DNA of 64,000 nt. Origin: Vibrio marinisediminis (GTDB taxonomy: Bacteria > Pseudomonadota > Gammaproteobacteria > Enterobacterales > Vibrionaceae). The stretch lies in NCBI RefSeq assembly GCF_014050145.1, contig NZ_JACFYF010000001.1:558001-622000 (forward strand), given 5' to 3'. Shown piece after piece: positions 15,569 to 24,499 of the stretch; position 1 is the first letter of the stretch, and each line of letters opens with the position of its first letter. The notes under the pieces were generated by a model. It worked only from the letters and a program-made list of their open reading frames with translations, was not told the DNA's origin and did not search any database. A program made the translations under genes and the position numbers.

Positions 15569-17017
15569 ATGCAGCTTAAGTATCCTGCATTGTTTCAACA
15601 GCAATGCTACATCAATGGGCAATGGCTAGCGGGTAGTGAAGAAGAAGTAATCACTAACCCATCGAATGGTGAAGTCATTGGTCATGTGCCTACTATGGGG
15701 CAAAATGAAGCCGAGCAGTGCGTGGATGCAGCACATAAAGCCTTTAGTGAGTGGAAGCTGACCACGGCTGATCATCGTGCCAATGTTCTGCGCAAATGGT
15801 ATGAGCTTATGGTTGAGCATAGCGATGATTTAGCCACTATTTTAACCCTTGAACAAGGCAAGCCATTTGCTGAAGCCAAAGGGGAAATTGCTTATGCCGC
15901 CAGTTTTGTGCAGTGGTATAGCGAAGAAGCTCGCCGTGCTTACGGCGAGATGATCCCTAGCCATAGACCCAATGGCAAAATTGTAGTGACTAAAGAGCCA
16001 ATTGGTGTGGTCGCGGCGATTACGCCTTGGAACTTTCCTGCGGCAATGATCACCCGTAAATGTGCGCCTGCCTTTGCGGCGGGTTGTGCGATGGTATTAA
16101 AACCTGCGCCGGAGACCCCATTTACTGCCCTAGCATTAGCCAAATTGGCAGAAGATGCTGGGTTACCGAAAGGCTTGTTTAATGTGGTAACCGGTGATGC
16201 CATTGCCATTGGCGGTGTCTTTACTGCCGATAAACGGGTGCGTAAAGTCTCTTTTACCGGCTCAACCAATGTAGGCAAGATTTTGATGAATCAATCGGCA
16301 TCGACAATTAAAAAAATGGCATTAGAGCTCGGTGGTAATGCACCATTTATTGTCTTTGATGATGCGGATATTGATGCCGCTGTTGAAGGTGCAATGATTG
16401 CTAAATTCCGCAATGCTGGGCAAACCTGCGTGTGTGCTAACCGCTTATTTGTTCATGATGCTGTTTATGATCAGTTTGCGCAAAAACTGGCGCAAAAGGT
16501 TAAAGCACTGAAAGTTGGTGATGGCTTTGCTGACAATGTTGTTATTGGACCGCTTATCAACGCTGGTGCGGTAGCAAAAGTGCAAGCGCATGTTGAAGAT
16601 GCCGTCGCTAAGGGGGCTGAGGCTTTATGTGGTGCTTTTGCTAAGGATGGTGAGCTGTTTGTTGCCCCATTCGTTTTAACGCAAATGAGCGATGACATGC
16701 TGGTGGCACAAGAAGAGACCTTTGGTCCGTTGGCACCCTTGTTCCGCTTTTATGATGAAGCCGAAGTGATTGAGCGTGCAAACAATACCGAATCAGGCTT
16801 GGCGGCTTACCTTTATACCCGTTCACTTGGTCGAGCTTGGCGCGTGGGCGATGCGCTTGAGGTGGGAATGGTTGGCATTAATGAAGGGCTAATTTCAACG
16901 GCCGCGGCGCCTTTTGGTGGTGTCAAAGAGTCTGGGCTAGGTCGCGAGGGCTCGCGTCATGGCATGGAAGAGTACCTAGAGATGAAGTACATGTTTATGG
17001 GTGGTCTTGACCAATAA
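15569..17017 (+). CDS. Succinate-semialdehyde dehydrogenase, GabD-like
   Basis: A 482-residue aldehyde dehydrogenase, the same length as E. coli GabD. It has VVAAITPWNFPAAMITRK (entry to the NAD site), base Glu253 in LELGGNAPFIVFDDADID, nucleophile Cys287 in NAGQTCVCANR, and GINEGLISTAAAPFGGVKESG near the end, a motif typical of succinate-semialdehyde dehydrogenases. It would oxidise the succinic semialdehyde released by HpaI to succinate. That makes the cluster self-sufficient down to a TCA-cycle intermediate; E. coli hpa clusters lack their own copy. It starts 3 bases after hpaD. NAD versus NADP preference is not determined. Confidence 0.9.
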   Translation: MQLKYPALFQQQCYINGQWLAGSEEEVITNPSNGEVIGHVPTMGQNEAEQCVDAAHKAFSEWKLTTADHRANVLRKWYELMVEHSDDLATILTLEQGKPFAEAKGEIAYAASFVQWYSEEARRAYGEMIPSHRPNGKIVVTKEPIGVVAAITPWNFPAAMITRKCAPAFAAGCAMVLKPAPETPFTALALAKLAEDAGLPKGLFNVVTGDAIAIGGVFTADKRVRKVSFTGSTNVGKILMNQSASTIKKMALELGGNAPFIVFDDADIDAAVEGAMIAKFRNAGQTCVCANRLFVHDAVYDQFAQKLAQKVKALKVGDGFADNVVIGPLINAGAVAKVQAHVEDAVAKGAEALCGAFAKDGELFVAPFVLTQMSDDMLVAQEETFGPLAPLFRFYDEAEVIERANNTESGLAAYLYTRSLGRAWRVGDALEVGMVGINEGLISTAAAPFGGVKESGLGREGSRHGMEEYLEMKYMFMGGLDQ

Positions 17018-17050
17018 ACGCGCCTTTGCTGGCGTACTTCCCTCAATCAA

Positions 17051-17077
17051 GAGACAGCATTAACTGTCTCTTTTTTT
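17051..17077 (+). terminator. Terminator after the dehydrogenase gene, overlapping the hpaA 3' end
   Basis: GAGACAG, a CATTAA loop and CTGTCTC are followed by seven T residues. The T-run and right arm lie inside the convergent hpaA gene (which ends at 17060), where they encode its Arg/Lys-rich last residues. Confidence 0.88.
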
Positions 17078-17941
17078 ACGTTCACGAAACTCCGAAGCGG
17101 TTTCACCAGTTTGTTTTTTAAAGAATCGAGCGAAGTAGGCAGGGTCGTGATAGCCCAATTCATACGCCACTTGTGAAACTGGCATTGAGGTGAGTAGTAG
17201 CAAACGTCGAGTTTCTTGCATTACCCGCTCGGCCACTAGCCTCTTTGACGATAATCCACTGATTCTTCGACAGATATCATTAAGCCTTGCTGTAGTGATC
17301 CCTAGCGTTTGCGCGTATTCCGGTAGGGTTAAATGCTGTTTGTAGTGCGCTTCAATCAGTTGGTTAAAACGGTTGAATACATGGACATCATTATTGCGAA
17401 ATGCCGCCGTAACCGGTTGAGTGTTGGCATGGCGCAGTACTTCAATTAAAGCCAATTGCAGCAATGCTTGGCTAGCGACGTCACTCATAAATTGTGGCTT
17501 GTGTTGTTCGTTGACTAACATCTCTAGTTGATTGATCAATGGTGAGTCTTTATCTAGCTGAGTACAAAATGGTTGTAGCGCGGTAGATGCAACGTCATTG
17601 CGCCCTATTTCTATATCCAGTAATCGCCACACTAACGGTTGGCTCGCGGTAATGACAAAGCCATTGGCATGATCTTCGGTAACAAAGGAGTGAGGGACAG
17701 TCGGTGGGGTAAAAAAGAGCGTTGTACCGGTTTTAAAATAGTGTGCTTCATCAAGCAATACGTGGGTTGTACCTTCTAAAATACAGTGAATTTGATAGTA
17801 GCGGTCATGATAGTGAGTGGGCATATTGCGCCCAAAAAATAGCGCTAAGCTATCTAATCTCTCAATGTGAAACTCACTATTGTCATAGCGTGAATCATAG
17901 ACTTTTCCGATATCTAAGTTGGGAATGGGAACGGCTTCCAT
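17060..17941 (-). CDS. hpaA: HpaA, AraC-family activator of the HPA hydroxylase genes
   Basis: A 293-residue AraC/XylS protein. The N-terminal cupin domain covers about residues 20-150 (the HYHDRYYQIHCILEG region is the effector pocket). The C-terminal double helix-turn-helix covers about 190-290 (LPEYAQTLGITTARLNDICR, and SQVAYELGYHDPAYFARFFKKQTGETASEFR). HpaA in E. coli activates hpaBC in response to HPA. Here it is divergent from hpaB with 192 bases between start codons. ATG at 17941 has AAGGAAG seven bases upstream; a GTG one codon earlier is less likely. A shared 20-bp motif before both hydroxylase genes is its probable target. Confidence 0.88.
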   Translation of the reverse strand: MEAVPIPNLDIGKVYDSRYDNSEFHIERLDSLALFFGRNMPTHYHDRYYQIHCILEGTTHVLLDEAHYFKTGTTLFFTPPTVPHSFVTEDHANGFVITASQPLVWRLLDIEIGRNDVASTALQPFCTQLDKDSPLINQLEMLVNEQHKPQFMSDVASQALLQLALIEVLRHANTQPVTAAFRNNDVHVFNRFNQLIEAHYKQHLTLPEYAQTLGITTARLNDICRRISGLSSKRLVAERVMQETRRLLLLTSMPVSQVAYELGYHDPAYFARFFKKQTGETASEFRERKKRDS

Positions 17942-17997
17942 CACGATACTTCCTTTATCAAGCTCTACATCTCAATAACGACTCTATCAAATTATAG

Positions 17998-18009
17998 TTA
18001 ACATATTAT
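17998..18009. promoter_or_regulatory. Candidate HpaR operator in the hpaA-hpaB gap
   Basis: TTAACATATTAT differs by one base from the palindrome upstream of hpaH, and 15 bases (17994-18008) are identical to 8341-8355. It lies between the start codons of hpaA and hpaB and just upstream of the candidate HpaA site. Confidence 0.5.
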
Positions 18010-18015
18010 TTATAT

Positions 18016-18035
18016 CCACGAAAAGTACAAGTGAA
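18016..18035 (+). promoter_or_regulatory. Candidate HpaA site upstream of hpaB
   Basis: CCACGAAAAGTACAAGTGAA matches the hpaC upstream motif at 19 of 20 positions and in the same orientation. It lies 99 bases before the hpaB start. The target assignment is inferred from the shared position before both hydroxylase genes. Confidence 0.6.
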
Positions 18036-18133
18036 CGTGAGTAACATCCATTTAACCAAGCGTGGCGAGCCGTAATAATGAGCTCATCGCCCAATTAGAA
18101 AACAACAACAGGGCTTACCGTCAAAAGGAATCG

Positions 18134-19306
18134 ATGATGAAACAACATAATCCTCTACTCGAAAAGCTACAGACTATTTTGCCAATGATTGCCAGCAATG
18201 CTGCGCAGGCAGAACAAGACCGAACGCCACCAGAAGAAAACATTCGCTTACTGAGAGAAATTGGCTTTTTCCGTGCCTTTCAACCTAAAGCTTATGGTGG
18301 ATTAGAAATTTCATTGCCTGAGTTTACTGACTGTGTTGCCGCTTTGGCTGGCGCATGTGGCGGTACGGCTTGGGGTGCAAGTTTGCTAGCAACGCATAGC
18401 CACCAAATGGCGATGTTTTCAAAGCAAGCACAAGAGGAGTTTTGGGGGACAAACCCAGAGGCGACAGCAAGCAGTAGTATTGCCCCATTTGGTAAAACAG
18501 AAGAAACCGAAGGCGGAGTTATCTTTAATGGCGACATGCGTTGGAGCAGTGGCTGTGATCATGCTGACTGGTCGATTCTTGGTTTTAACCGTTTTGATAA
18601 AGAGGGTAACAAAGTTTACTGCTTCGGTGTTGTACCACGCCATGAGTACAAAATTATTGATGATTGGTATTCTGCGGGGATGAAGTCAAGTGGCACAAAA
18701 ACGCTGGAATTGAGAGACATTTTTATTCCAGAACACCGCATTGAAACCGCGAAAGGCATGATGGAAGGTTATTCGGCAGGTTTTGACCTATATCCCGATA
18801 GCGACATATTTTACACCCCTTACCGCCCTTACTTTGCTTGTGGCTTTGCCGCTATCAGCCTAGGTATTGCCGAGCGTATGTTGGAGGTGTTTAAAGAGAA
18901 GCAGAAGAACCGTGTTCGTGCTTATACCGGCGCAAATGTGGGTGTTTCCACACCTGCGTTGATGCGTTTGGCGGAATCGACTCACCAAGTGGCAGCGGCG
19001 CGAGCATTGCTTGAGAAAACGTGGAACGATCATAAAGAGCATGGTGAGCGCAAAGAGTACCCGAATGCCGATACACTGACTTACTGGCGAACCAATCAAG
19101 CCTACGCGGTCAAAATGTGTATCGCGTCAGTGGACCGCCTATTTGAAGCGATGGGTGGTATGGCGTGGTTTAGTGATAACGAAGGGCAACGTTTGTTCCG
19201 CGATTCACACATGACCGGCGCACACGCTTATACTGATTACGATGTTTGCGCGCAGATCCTTGGTCGTCAGCTAATGGGATTAGAACCAGATCCAAGCATG
19301 GTGTAA
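18134..19306 (+). CDS. HPA 3-hydroxylase oxygenase component, C2 type (acyl-CoA dehydrogenase fold)
   Basis: A 390-residue flavin-dependent monooxygenase that uses reduced flavin from HpaC to hydroxylate 4-hydroxyphenylacetate to 3,4-dihydroxyphenylacetate. It resembles the C2 component of Acinetobacter HPA hydroxylase, not E. coli HpaB (about 520 residues). Matching regions include IGFFRAFQPKAYGGLEISLP, SSIAPFGKTEETEGGVIFNG, WSSGCDHADWSILGFNRFD, NRVRAYTGANVGVSTPALMR, and GAHAYTDYDVCAQILGRQLM at the C-terminus. I start at ATG ATG (18134), preceded by AAAAGGAA; an upstream open stretch from 18062 lacks similarity. It is monocistronic, divergent from hpaA, and 14 kb from its reductase gene. Confidence 0.9.
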   Translation: MMKQHNPLLEKLQTILPMIASNAAQAEQDRTPPEENIRLLREIGFFRAFQPKAYGGLEISLPEFTDCVAALAGACGGTAWGASLLATHSHQMAMFSKQAQEEFWGTNPEATASSSIAPFGKTEETEGGVIFNGDMRWSSGCDHADWSILGFNRFDKEGNKVYCFGVVPRHEYKIIDDWYSAGMKSSGTKTLELRDIFIPEHRIETAKGMMEGYSAGFDLYPDSDIFYTPYRPYFACGFAAISLGIAERMLEVFKEKQKNRVRAYTGANVGVSTPALMRLAESTHQVAAARALLEKTWNDHKEHGERKEYPNADTLTYWRTNQAYAVKMCIASVDRLFEAMGGMAWFSDNEGQRLFRDSHMTGAHAYTDYDVCAQILGRQLMGLEPDPSMV

Positions 19307-19336
19307 GTAAACACACAACTCATGCTTGAATGAGAG

Positions 19337-19376
19337 AGCCAACAGTTAAGACATTGCGCGACTGTTGGCTTTTTGT
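19337..19376 (+). terminator. Terminator after the HPA hydroxylase gene
   Basis: AGCCAACAGT and ACTGTTGGCT form a perfect 10-base stem around a 14-base loop, followed by TTTTGTTT. It closes the hpa region. Confidence 0.85.
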
Positions 19377-19566
19377 TTCAGCAGCCTATATTGAACAAGA
19401 TGACAGAGTTCGGAGCGCTAATTACCTATTAATAAAGACAAATTTTCCATTCATTTTCGTTTTCCTGACAAATGCGGATCAGTAATTTGTGTTTGTTCTG
19501 ACGTAAAAGTCTCAAACGATTCTAATATTAGAAGACAGTATCTGATTGGTTGAATAAGGAATGAAG

Positions 19567-20157
19567 ATGAAAAAAACGCTATTAATACTGACTAGTGCCG
19601 TATTCGTGTTAGCGGGTTGCCAAGATGAAGCGCCAGATCAAGCTCTTACTCAAGCACCACCAGAGCAGGTAACAGAAAACGTTACAGTTAAAATAACTGA
19701 TGATGCTCAAGGGGTAAAATCGCAAGCAGCATCGACAATTTCAGCAGCGAGCAGCACGGAAGTCCGTAGTGACGAGAGCATGGCTGATTCGGACCAGCAA
19801 CGTTTGGAGCACAGCGCGCGTAACTCGTTGGATTGGGAAGGTCTTTATATAGGGACAATGCCATGTGCAGACTGCTCAGGTATTGCGACCTCATTGACGC
19901 TCAATTTTGATGGTAGCTATGTGTATGAGCAAACTTACCTTGGTTCGGCGAAAGATGGCGATCTAAAACCAACCAATGAATATAAGTCGACAGGTGAGTT
20001 CATTTGGAATAGTAAAGGTGACACAGTGACCTTGTCTGAAGAAGATGATTCACAACAGTTTTTTGTTGGTGAGAACGTATTGATGATGCTGGATGTTGAT
20101 GGCAATAAAGTACAAGGTGAGATGGCAGAAAACTATAATTTAGTACAACAAGAATAG
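19567..20157 (+). CDS. NlpE-like outer-membrane lipoprotein (N-terminal domain only)
   Basis: A 196-residue lipoprotein. The signal peptide ends in the lipobox LAGC (Cys at about residue 18 from the chosen ATG). A Ser/Glu/Gln-rich low-complexity linker of about 70 residues follows, and then an NlpE N-terminal domain of about 100 residues. The domain shows DWEGLYIGTMPCADCSGIATSLTLN with the CxxC pair, and the closing EMAENYNLVQQE. E. coli NlpE (236 residues) senses surface contact and lipoprotein stress for Cpx and carries a second, OB-fold domain that is missing here. The ATG at 19567 is better spaced from AAGGA than the ATG two codons earlier. It is monocistronic and ends at a bidirectional terminator. 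Confidence 0.82.
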   Translation: MKKTLLILTSAVFVLAGCQDEAPDQALTQAPPEQVTENVTVKITDDAQGVKSQAASTISAASSTEVRSDESMADSDQQRLEHSARNSLDWEGLYIGTMPCADCSGIATSLTLNFDGSYVYEQTYLGSAKDGDLKPTNEYKSTGEFIWNSKGDTVTLSEEDDSQQFFVGENVLMMLDVDGNKVQGEMAENYNLVQQE

Positions 20158-20171
20158 TGCCCAAAAAGATT

Positions 20172-20202
20172 AAAAAAAGTGACCAAGATGGTCACTTTTT
20201 TT
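20172..20202. terminator. Bidirectional terminator between the NlpE-like and MCP genes
   Basis: AAAAAAAGTGACC, loop AAGAT and GGTCACTTTTTTT form a symmetrical A-run/stem/T-run. It lies between convergent genes and works on either strand. Confidence 0.9.
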
Positions 20203-20256
20203 ATGGTTGGATATAACAGCACATCTTTGTATGGAGAGCTGCGTTTTCTCTACCTT

Positions 20257-21918
20257 TTACACTGTAAAGCGATTAACTAAGTTATACAGTTCGTTTGCTC
20301 GGCTATTGAGCTCTTGGCTGCCAGCGCGGTTTTCATTTGCCAGCGCAGCAGATTGGGAGCTTTGGTCTGAAATGACCACGATTCGTTCAGATATTTCCTG
20401 GCCTACCAAGCTTTGTTCTTCGGTTGCCGTTGCAATCAATGAGTTCATATCCATGATAGTGGCAATCGACTGTTGGATTTTTACTAGAGCTTCTGCTGCC
20501 GCATTGGCTTCTGTTACAGTATCAGAACTACGTGATTGGCTTGATTCCATCGCTTTAACTGCATCATCTGAGGCTGATTTAAGTTGCTGGATCATCTCAT
20601 GAATTTCACCCGTGCTTTCTTGAGTTCGGCTCGCGAGTTTTCGTACTTCGTCTGCGACTACGGCAAACCCTCGACCTTGCTCACCAGCGCGTGCGGCCTC
20701 AATTGCGGCATTAAGTGCCAGCAAGTTGGTTTGTTCTGCAATATCTTGGATAACCTCCAATGAAGAGGAGATGTTTTGCACGTCGCCCTCTAAGCGCGAG
20801 ATCACGTCTGTCGCTTTTTGTACTTCATCAGCCAGTGCTACGACTGAATTCGCCGCGGAGTTGACGATTTGTTGTGCTTCAAGCGCATTATCATCCGCTT
20901 CTTTCGCCGAATCCGCTGCTTGGCAGGCGTTGTTGGAAATTTCTTGCGCCGTTGTGGTCATTTCCGTCATCGCGGTTGCCACTTGTTCGGTTTCTTCGCG
21001 TTGTCCGGTTGCTAGCTCATCTACTTGCGCTGCGCGGTTTGACATATTGCTGGTCTCAGAGACCACTTGCTGTCCTACATTACTAACGTTACTAATAATG
21101 CTTTGTAAGCTTTCAACAAAAGCGTTGAAGTTGCTACTTAGACGAGCGTATTCTGGCGCCTTAAAGGACTCCATACGAGCAGTTAAGTCTGCATCACCAT
21201 TGGCAAAAGAGGTGATTGATTGGTCAAACTGTTCTAACGGTTTCATGATTGAACGGTTAATTGCGATAGCGAATAGCGCAACAAGAGCTGAGATGATGCA
21301 GCAGAAAATCACAATGGCAATCAATGTATTTTCCAATGCTTCATTGGCGTGGTTGTTCATATCAGCGATAACGGCATCAATATCATCGGTATAAAAACCA
21401 GTGCCTAGCATGAGATCCCACTCAGGAATGTAAACAGAGTAGCTCAGCTTCGGTAATGCTTTTGTCTCACCTGGCTTGGGAAAATAGTAAGTTGTGTAGT
21501 CACCGGTTTTGGCGTTTGTGATCAGGTCGCGAATGAGGTAGTTGCCCTGTTGATCTTGCAAGTTATAGTAACTTTCACCAATTCCTTTGGTGTGCTTACC
21601 CATTACAATACGGATGCCTTTGGAGTCATAACCGAAGATATAGCCATTGTCGCCGTATTCAAGTTCTCTTAACGTTGGCAATGCTTCTTCTAGAGAGGCT
21701 CCGCGCGCAAGGAAAGGTTGCACAGCAGATTTTGCCATTTGTACGTAAGTTTTTAGCTCTGATTTCTTTTGTTGCATCATGGTGCTGCTGGTCACTTCGA
21801 CTTGCTGTGCGGTGAGCTTGGTTGTTTTAATGTAAGCGACTCCCATGACACCAATCGCGATCAAGAGTAAAGGTATAAACGACAACACGTAAAGGCGTGT
21901 TCTTATAGTTAGATTCAT
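20257..21918 (-). CDS. Methyl-accepting chemotaxis protein with single Cache sensor
   Basis: A 553-residue receptor. TM1 covers about residues 11-31. The periplasmic sCache_2-type domain (about 45-185) contains [20 protein letters not shown] and [17 protein letters not shown]2 is at about 197-217 and HAMP follows with the [15 protein letters not shown] region. The long signalling coiled coil has the invariant hairpin tip [20 protein letters not shown] and [15 protein letters not shown]. It transmits ligand binding to CheA/CheW. sCache_2 sensors commonly detect small organic acids, so a link to the aromatic or organic-acid theme here is possible but unproven. No C-terminal NWETF-type pentapeptide is present. 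The ligand cannot be deduced from the sequence. Confidence 0.92.
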   Translation of the reverse strand: MNLTIRTRLYVLSFIPLLLIAIGVMGVAYIKTTKLTAQQVEVTSSTMMQQKKSELKTYVQMAKSAVQPFLARGASLEEALPTLRELEYGDNGYIFGYDSKGIRIVMGKHTKGIGESYYNLQDQQGNYLIRDLITNAKTGDYTTYYFPKPGETKALPKLSYSVYIPEWDLMLGTGFYTDDIDAVIADMNNHANEALENTLIAIVIFCCIISALVALFAIAINRSIMKPLEQFDQSITSFANGDADLTARMESFKAPEYARLSSNFNAFVESLQSIISNVSNVGQQVVSETSNMSNRAAQVDELATGQREETEQVATAMTEMTTTAQEISNNACQAADSAKEADDNALEAQQIVNSAANSVVALADEVQKATDVISRLEGDVQNISSSLEVIQDIAEQTNLLALNAAIEAARAGEQGRGFAVVADEVRKLASRTQESTGEIHEMIQQLKSASDDAVKAMESSQSRSSDTVTEANAAAEALVKIQQSIATIMDMNSLIATATEEQSLVGQEISERIVVISDQSSQSAALANENRAGSQELNSRANELYNLVNRFTV

Positions 21919-22122
21919 AATATTCCCTGCGATAATTTGTTTACCTAATACATATATTGCTCATATGTATTACTAGGTTATCCGATATGTTAAACATTTT
22001 ATCGGCAAAGAACTGTGAAGCTTAAGGCTTTAGTTTTAATTTTTGTATTGAAAAATCCTTTTATAATAAGGCATTGTTATGAGTGTTGTTTACCTTAAAG
22101 CAGTCTCACAGAAATTAATTTG

Positions 22123-22908
22123 TTAAAAATATGATGCATTTTCGCTGGTTAAATATCGATGCCAGTTGTTGCTTATGGTTTGAAATTGCGAAACGCAAAA
22201 CTCTTTTCTTTCAGTGAGCAAATCGTGTTCAATTTCGTTAAGTAAATCAGCGTGTTTTTCCGGGTTGCTACCGTATACCAAACACAAGGTTGAAAAATAA
22301 CGTTGTAAATCGAAGCTGTGTTCATCAATGTACTCATCGGCTTGGTAGTAATCGGGTCGGTCTTGAGACTCAAAAGCAAACATATCAGCCGCACTGATAC
22401 TGGCTTCGTCGCCATTCTCAACATATTCAATCATGATCACGGCGGCAAAGTTATCAACCGCGTCTTCTTCTTTAGCTAAAATAGGTATCGCCTGATCTTC
22501 AATATACGCGTGTCCCGCTTCATGCAGTAAAGTGTGCATCATAGTGTCGATGGCACCTAACTGAGCAGAACGATCAAATTTTTCTTGGTATTGGTTTTGC
22601 TCAAAGTAGCTCACGGTTTGCGTGTAGAAGTTGTAAGGGATATGGATGGTGTGGGTTTCGGGATCATACAAAGGTCCCTCATCGCCACCATATTGAATGG
22701 TGAGTGATTGCTTAAATTTGAAGTGTTCTTGAGCGAGATTAACGATGACTGAGTTAACACCGCTATCAACAATGGCTTGCTTGGCTTTTTTGTCACTGTC
22801 TGATTCTGCGGGCAAGTAGGTGACTTGCACAGCCGCGTGTGCAGAGGCGATACCGAATAAGCACCATATTAGGGTACTTTTTGTTAGCATGCCATAAGAG
22901 CTAAACAT
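22123..22908 (-). CDS. Secreted DUF4344-type putative metallopeptidase
   Basis: A 261-residue exported protein. The signal peptide (about residues 1-25, ending ASAHA) is followed by a domain with a zinc-peptidase HExxH motif, H129-E130-A-G-H133 in MHTLLHEAGHAYIED. Shortly after comes the acidic KEEDAVDNFAAVIMIEY stretch, which supplies the likely third ligand or supporting acid. This pattern fits the DUF4344 putative metallopeptidase family. The substrate is unknown. The ATG at 22908 is preceded by AAGGA with 7-base spacing; an earlier in-frame ATG adds eight lysine-rich residues and is less likely. Four Cys-poor C-terminal helices are predicted. It appears monocistronic. Confidence 0.75.
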   Translation of the reverse strand: MFSSYGMLTKSTLIWCLFGIASAHAAVQVTYLPAESDSDKKAKQAIVDSGVNSVIVNLAQEHFKFKQSLTIQYGGDEGPLYDPETHTIHIPYNFYTQTVSYFEQNQYQEKFDRSAQLGAIDTMMHTLLHEAGHAYIEDQAIPILAKEEDAVDNFAAVIMIEYVENGDEASISAADMFAFESQDRPDYYQADEYIDEHSFDLQRYFSTLCLVYGSNPEKHADLLNEIEHDLLTERKEFCVSQFQTISNNWHRYLTSENASYF

Positions 22909-23116
22909 TGTGCGGTCCTTCTTTTTAATCACTTTACAAGACTATAATTACTCATGGTTTATCATGCCAGTTTAGATATGGCATTAATGGTGGATGATTT
23001 TGAGCATTTTGAACCGATAAAGCCGCTCAAAAATAAGACGTTAGATTATAATTAGGGAGGTACAGTTGTGTATGGTACACTCGCCGCCCTTCAATATTCG
23101 AGAGAGACAAATCGCT

Positions 23117-23473
23117 ATGAGCCTAAAGCAGGAACTTCAACAACTTCACAACCGTCTTGATAGTGCGCAGCGTAAACTTGATGCTGCGAAAGCTCGTGGT
23201 GATCAAAGTATGATCACTAAGTTTACTGATGACGTTGATACACTCTCGAAGAAGGTGAACTCGCTACGTGGTAAGCAAGAATATAATGTAAACCAAGAGC
23301 GTAAGAGCCTGTTAGATATGCCATTTTCACGTGAAATTACCAAAGCAGAACAAGCTGACCTTGGTAAGTTGAAGAAATCGGTTAAAGGTTTAGTGATTGT
23401 TCATCCGATGACAAAGATGGGTAAGCAATTACGCTTAGATGCGATGACGGGTTTTGCACCAAAAAAATTCTAA
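23117..23473 (+). CDS. yibL: YibL-like ribosome-associated protein (DUF2810)
   Basis: A 118-residue basic protein. The N-terminal half is a coiled coil (QELQQLHNRLDSAQRKLDAAK). The C-terminal half carries the strongly conserved MPFSREITKAEQADLGKLKKSVKGLVIVHPMT, whose key residues are MPF, ITK, EQAD and LKKSV (about residues 70-102). It resembles E. coli YibL (120 residues), which cofractionates with ribosomes but has no defined function. The ATG at 23117 gives the standard length; an open frame reaching back to 23066 is noise. Unlike most neighbours it is a housekeeping-type gene and stands alone. Confidence 0.88.
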   Translation: MSLKQELQQLHNRLDSAQRKLDAAKARGDQSMITKFTDDVDTLSKKVNSLRGKQEYNVNQERKSLLDMPFSREITKAEQADLGKLKKSVKGLVIVHPMTKMGKQLRLDAMTGFAPKKF

Positions 23474-23563
23474 TTACATCATTTCTAGCTTAGAGCAAGG
23501 CGATGCTGATATCGCTTTGCCTCGCCTAGCCTAAAGTACAACACTCTCTTTTTTAAACACCGG

Positions 23564-24211
23564 TTATTCAATATCTGTATGGTGAGTATGCATAGCTTTC
23601 GTTATGTGTATGGCATCTTTGCGTTTGTGCACATCCAATTTTTTGAAAATCTTATACACATGTGACTTTACTGTACTTTCAGAAAGATAAAGTGTGTTCG
23701 CTATCTGCTTGTTTGATTCTCCTGACGCAACATGGTCAAGAATTTGCCTTTCTCTTGAGGTGAGCGTTTTATATAGCTGGCACCGCTCAAGATTGGGGTT
23801 TCTTCTCAGCATCACTAAGTTTTCTAAGCACTTTCTGGGTAGCCATAAGCCACCTTGGAGTACGTAACGAACACTTTGGTATAGGTGCTCGATAGGTGCG
23901 GTATTCAGTAGAACTCCTCTTAGAGATGACCAATAGATAAAATCACACTGGATTGACTCTGGTGGCAGGTTGTATATCAGAATATCGATTTTTAGCAGAT
24001 CAAAATTAGGCAATGTGCTACTGGAGACCATTAGTTGCAGTTGTTCAAAATCAACCAATACCAGATCAATATCTTGTTGTGCTGCAGAAGGGGCTAATTC
24101 TAAAGCTGAGAGAACCTCAAGATTGATATCCAGCTTTTCAGTAAGTTGCTGTTCCATCAAGCTTGTTTGTAACGTTTTTTCTGACAAAATCACCACCCGC
24201 TCATTTGACAT
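23564..24211 (-). CDS. CsgD/LuxR-type transcriptional regulator of the adjacent exported-protein operon
   Basis: A 215-residue regulator, essentially the length of E. coli CsgD (216). The N-terminal part resembles a receiver domain without an obvious phosphorylation motif (residues about 5-125; LVDFEQLQL where Asp-containing sites normally occur). The C-terminal LuxR helix-turn-helix is at about 150-210 (LTSRERQILDHVASGESNKQIANTLYLSESTVKSHVYKIFKKLDV). The line GGLWLPRKCLENLV before the HTH is CsgD-like. Start ATG at 24211 has GGAGAGAG upstream; the frame extends to 24298 without support. It is divergent from the Fap-like operon across 548 bases, with exact repeats of TCATACTTTG, one 29 bases upstream of its start. 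I infer it controls that operon and itself. Confidence 0.82.
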   Translation of the reverse strand: MSNERVVILSEKTLQTSLMEQQLTEKLDINLEVLSALELAPSAAQQDIDLVLVDFEQLQLMVSSSTLPNFDLLKIDILIYNLPPESIQCDFIYWSSLRGVLLNTAPIEHLYQSVRYVLQGGLWLPRKCLENLVMLRRNPNLERCQLYKTLTSRERQILDHVASGESNKQIANTLYLSESTVKSHVYKIFKKLDVHKRKDAIHITKAMHTHHTDIE

Positions 24212-24239
24212 TAACACTCTCTCCGTAAAATTAATTACC

Positions 24240-24249
24240 TCATACTTTG
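24240..24249. promoter_or_regulatory. TCATACTTTG repeat, copy 1
   Basis: Exact 10-mer located 29 bases before the CsgD-like start codon. The same 10-mer recurs twice in the gap, which points to a protein-binding site and possible autoregulation. Confidence 0.45.
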
Positions 24250-24499
24250 ATCGAAAATCAAGTCCGGTTTGTATATATAACAGATAAAGTATATTCAAGA
24301 TTTAAGGGTGAGTAGGGGCATTCATAAAATTTACTTACTTAAGTATCATTAGAGGCTAGTCATTAGGTTTAGTTAGTGCCGAGGGGAGCTAATCACCATC
24401 TCAATATAATTTCATTAATCTATTGAATTTAATTACATTTCTTTTTCTGGCGTGTTTCACTCTTGCTTAGGCTCCTTATCTAGTTGGGTTAAATTGAGT

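Noticed and set aside
18062-18133. Upstream extension of the HPA hydroxylase gene
   Set aside because: Its residues (SRNNELIAQLENNN) are not like C2 proteins, and AAAAGGAA lies just before the later ATG pair.
20726-21394. A long open frame (222 codons) on the plus strand inside the chemoreceptor gene
   Set aside because: It is antisense to an unmistakable MCP signalling domain. Its Ser/Cys/Ala-rich product is the usual shadow of a helical coiled coil, and it has no ribosome site.
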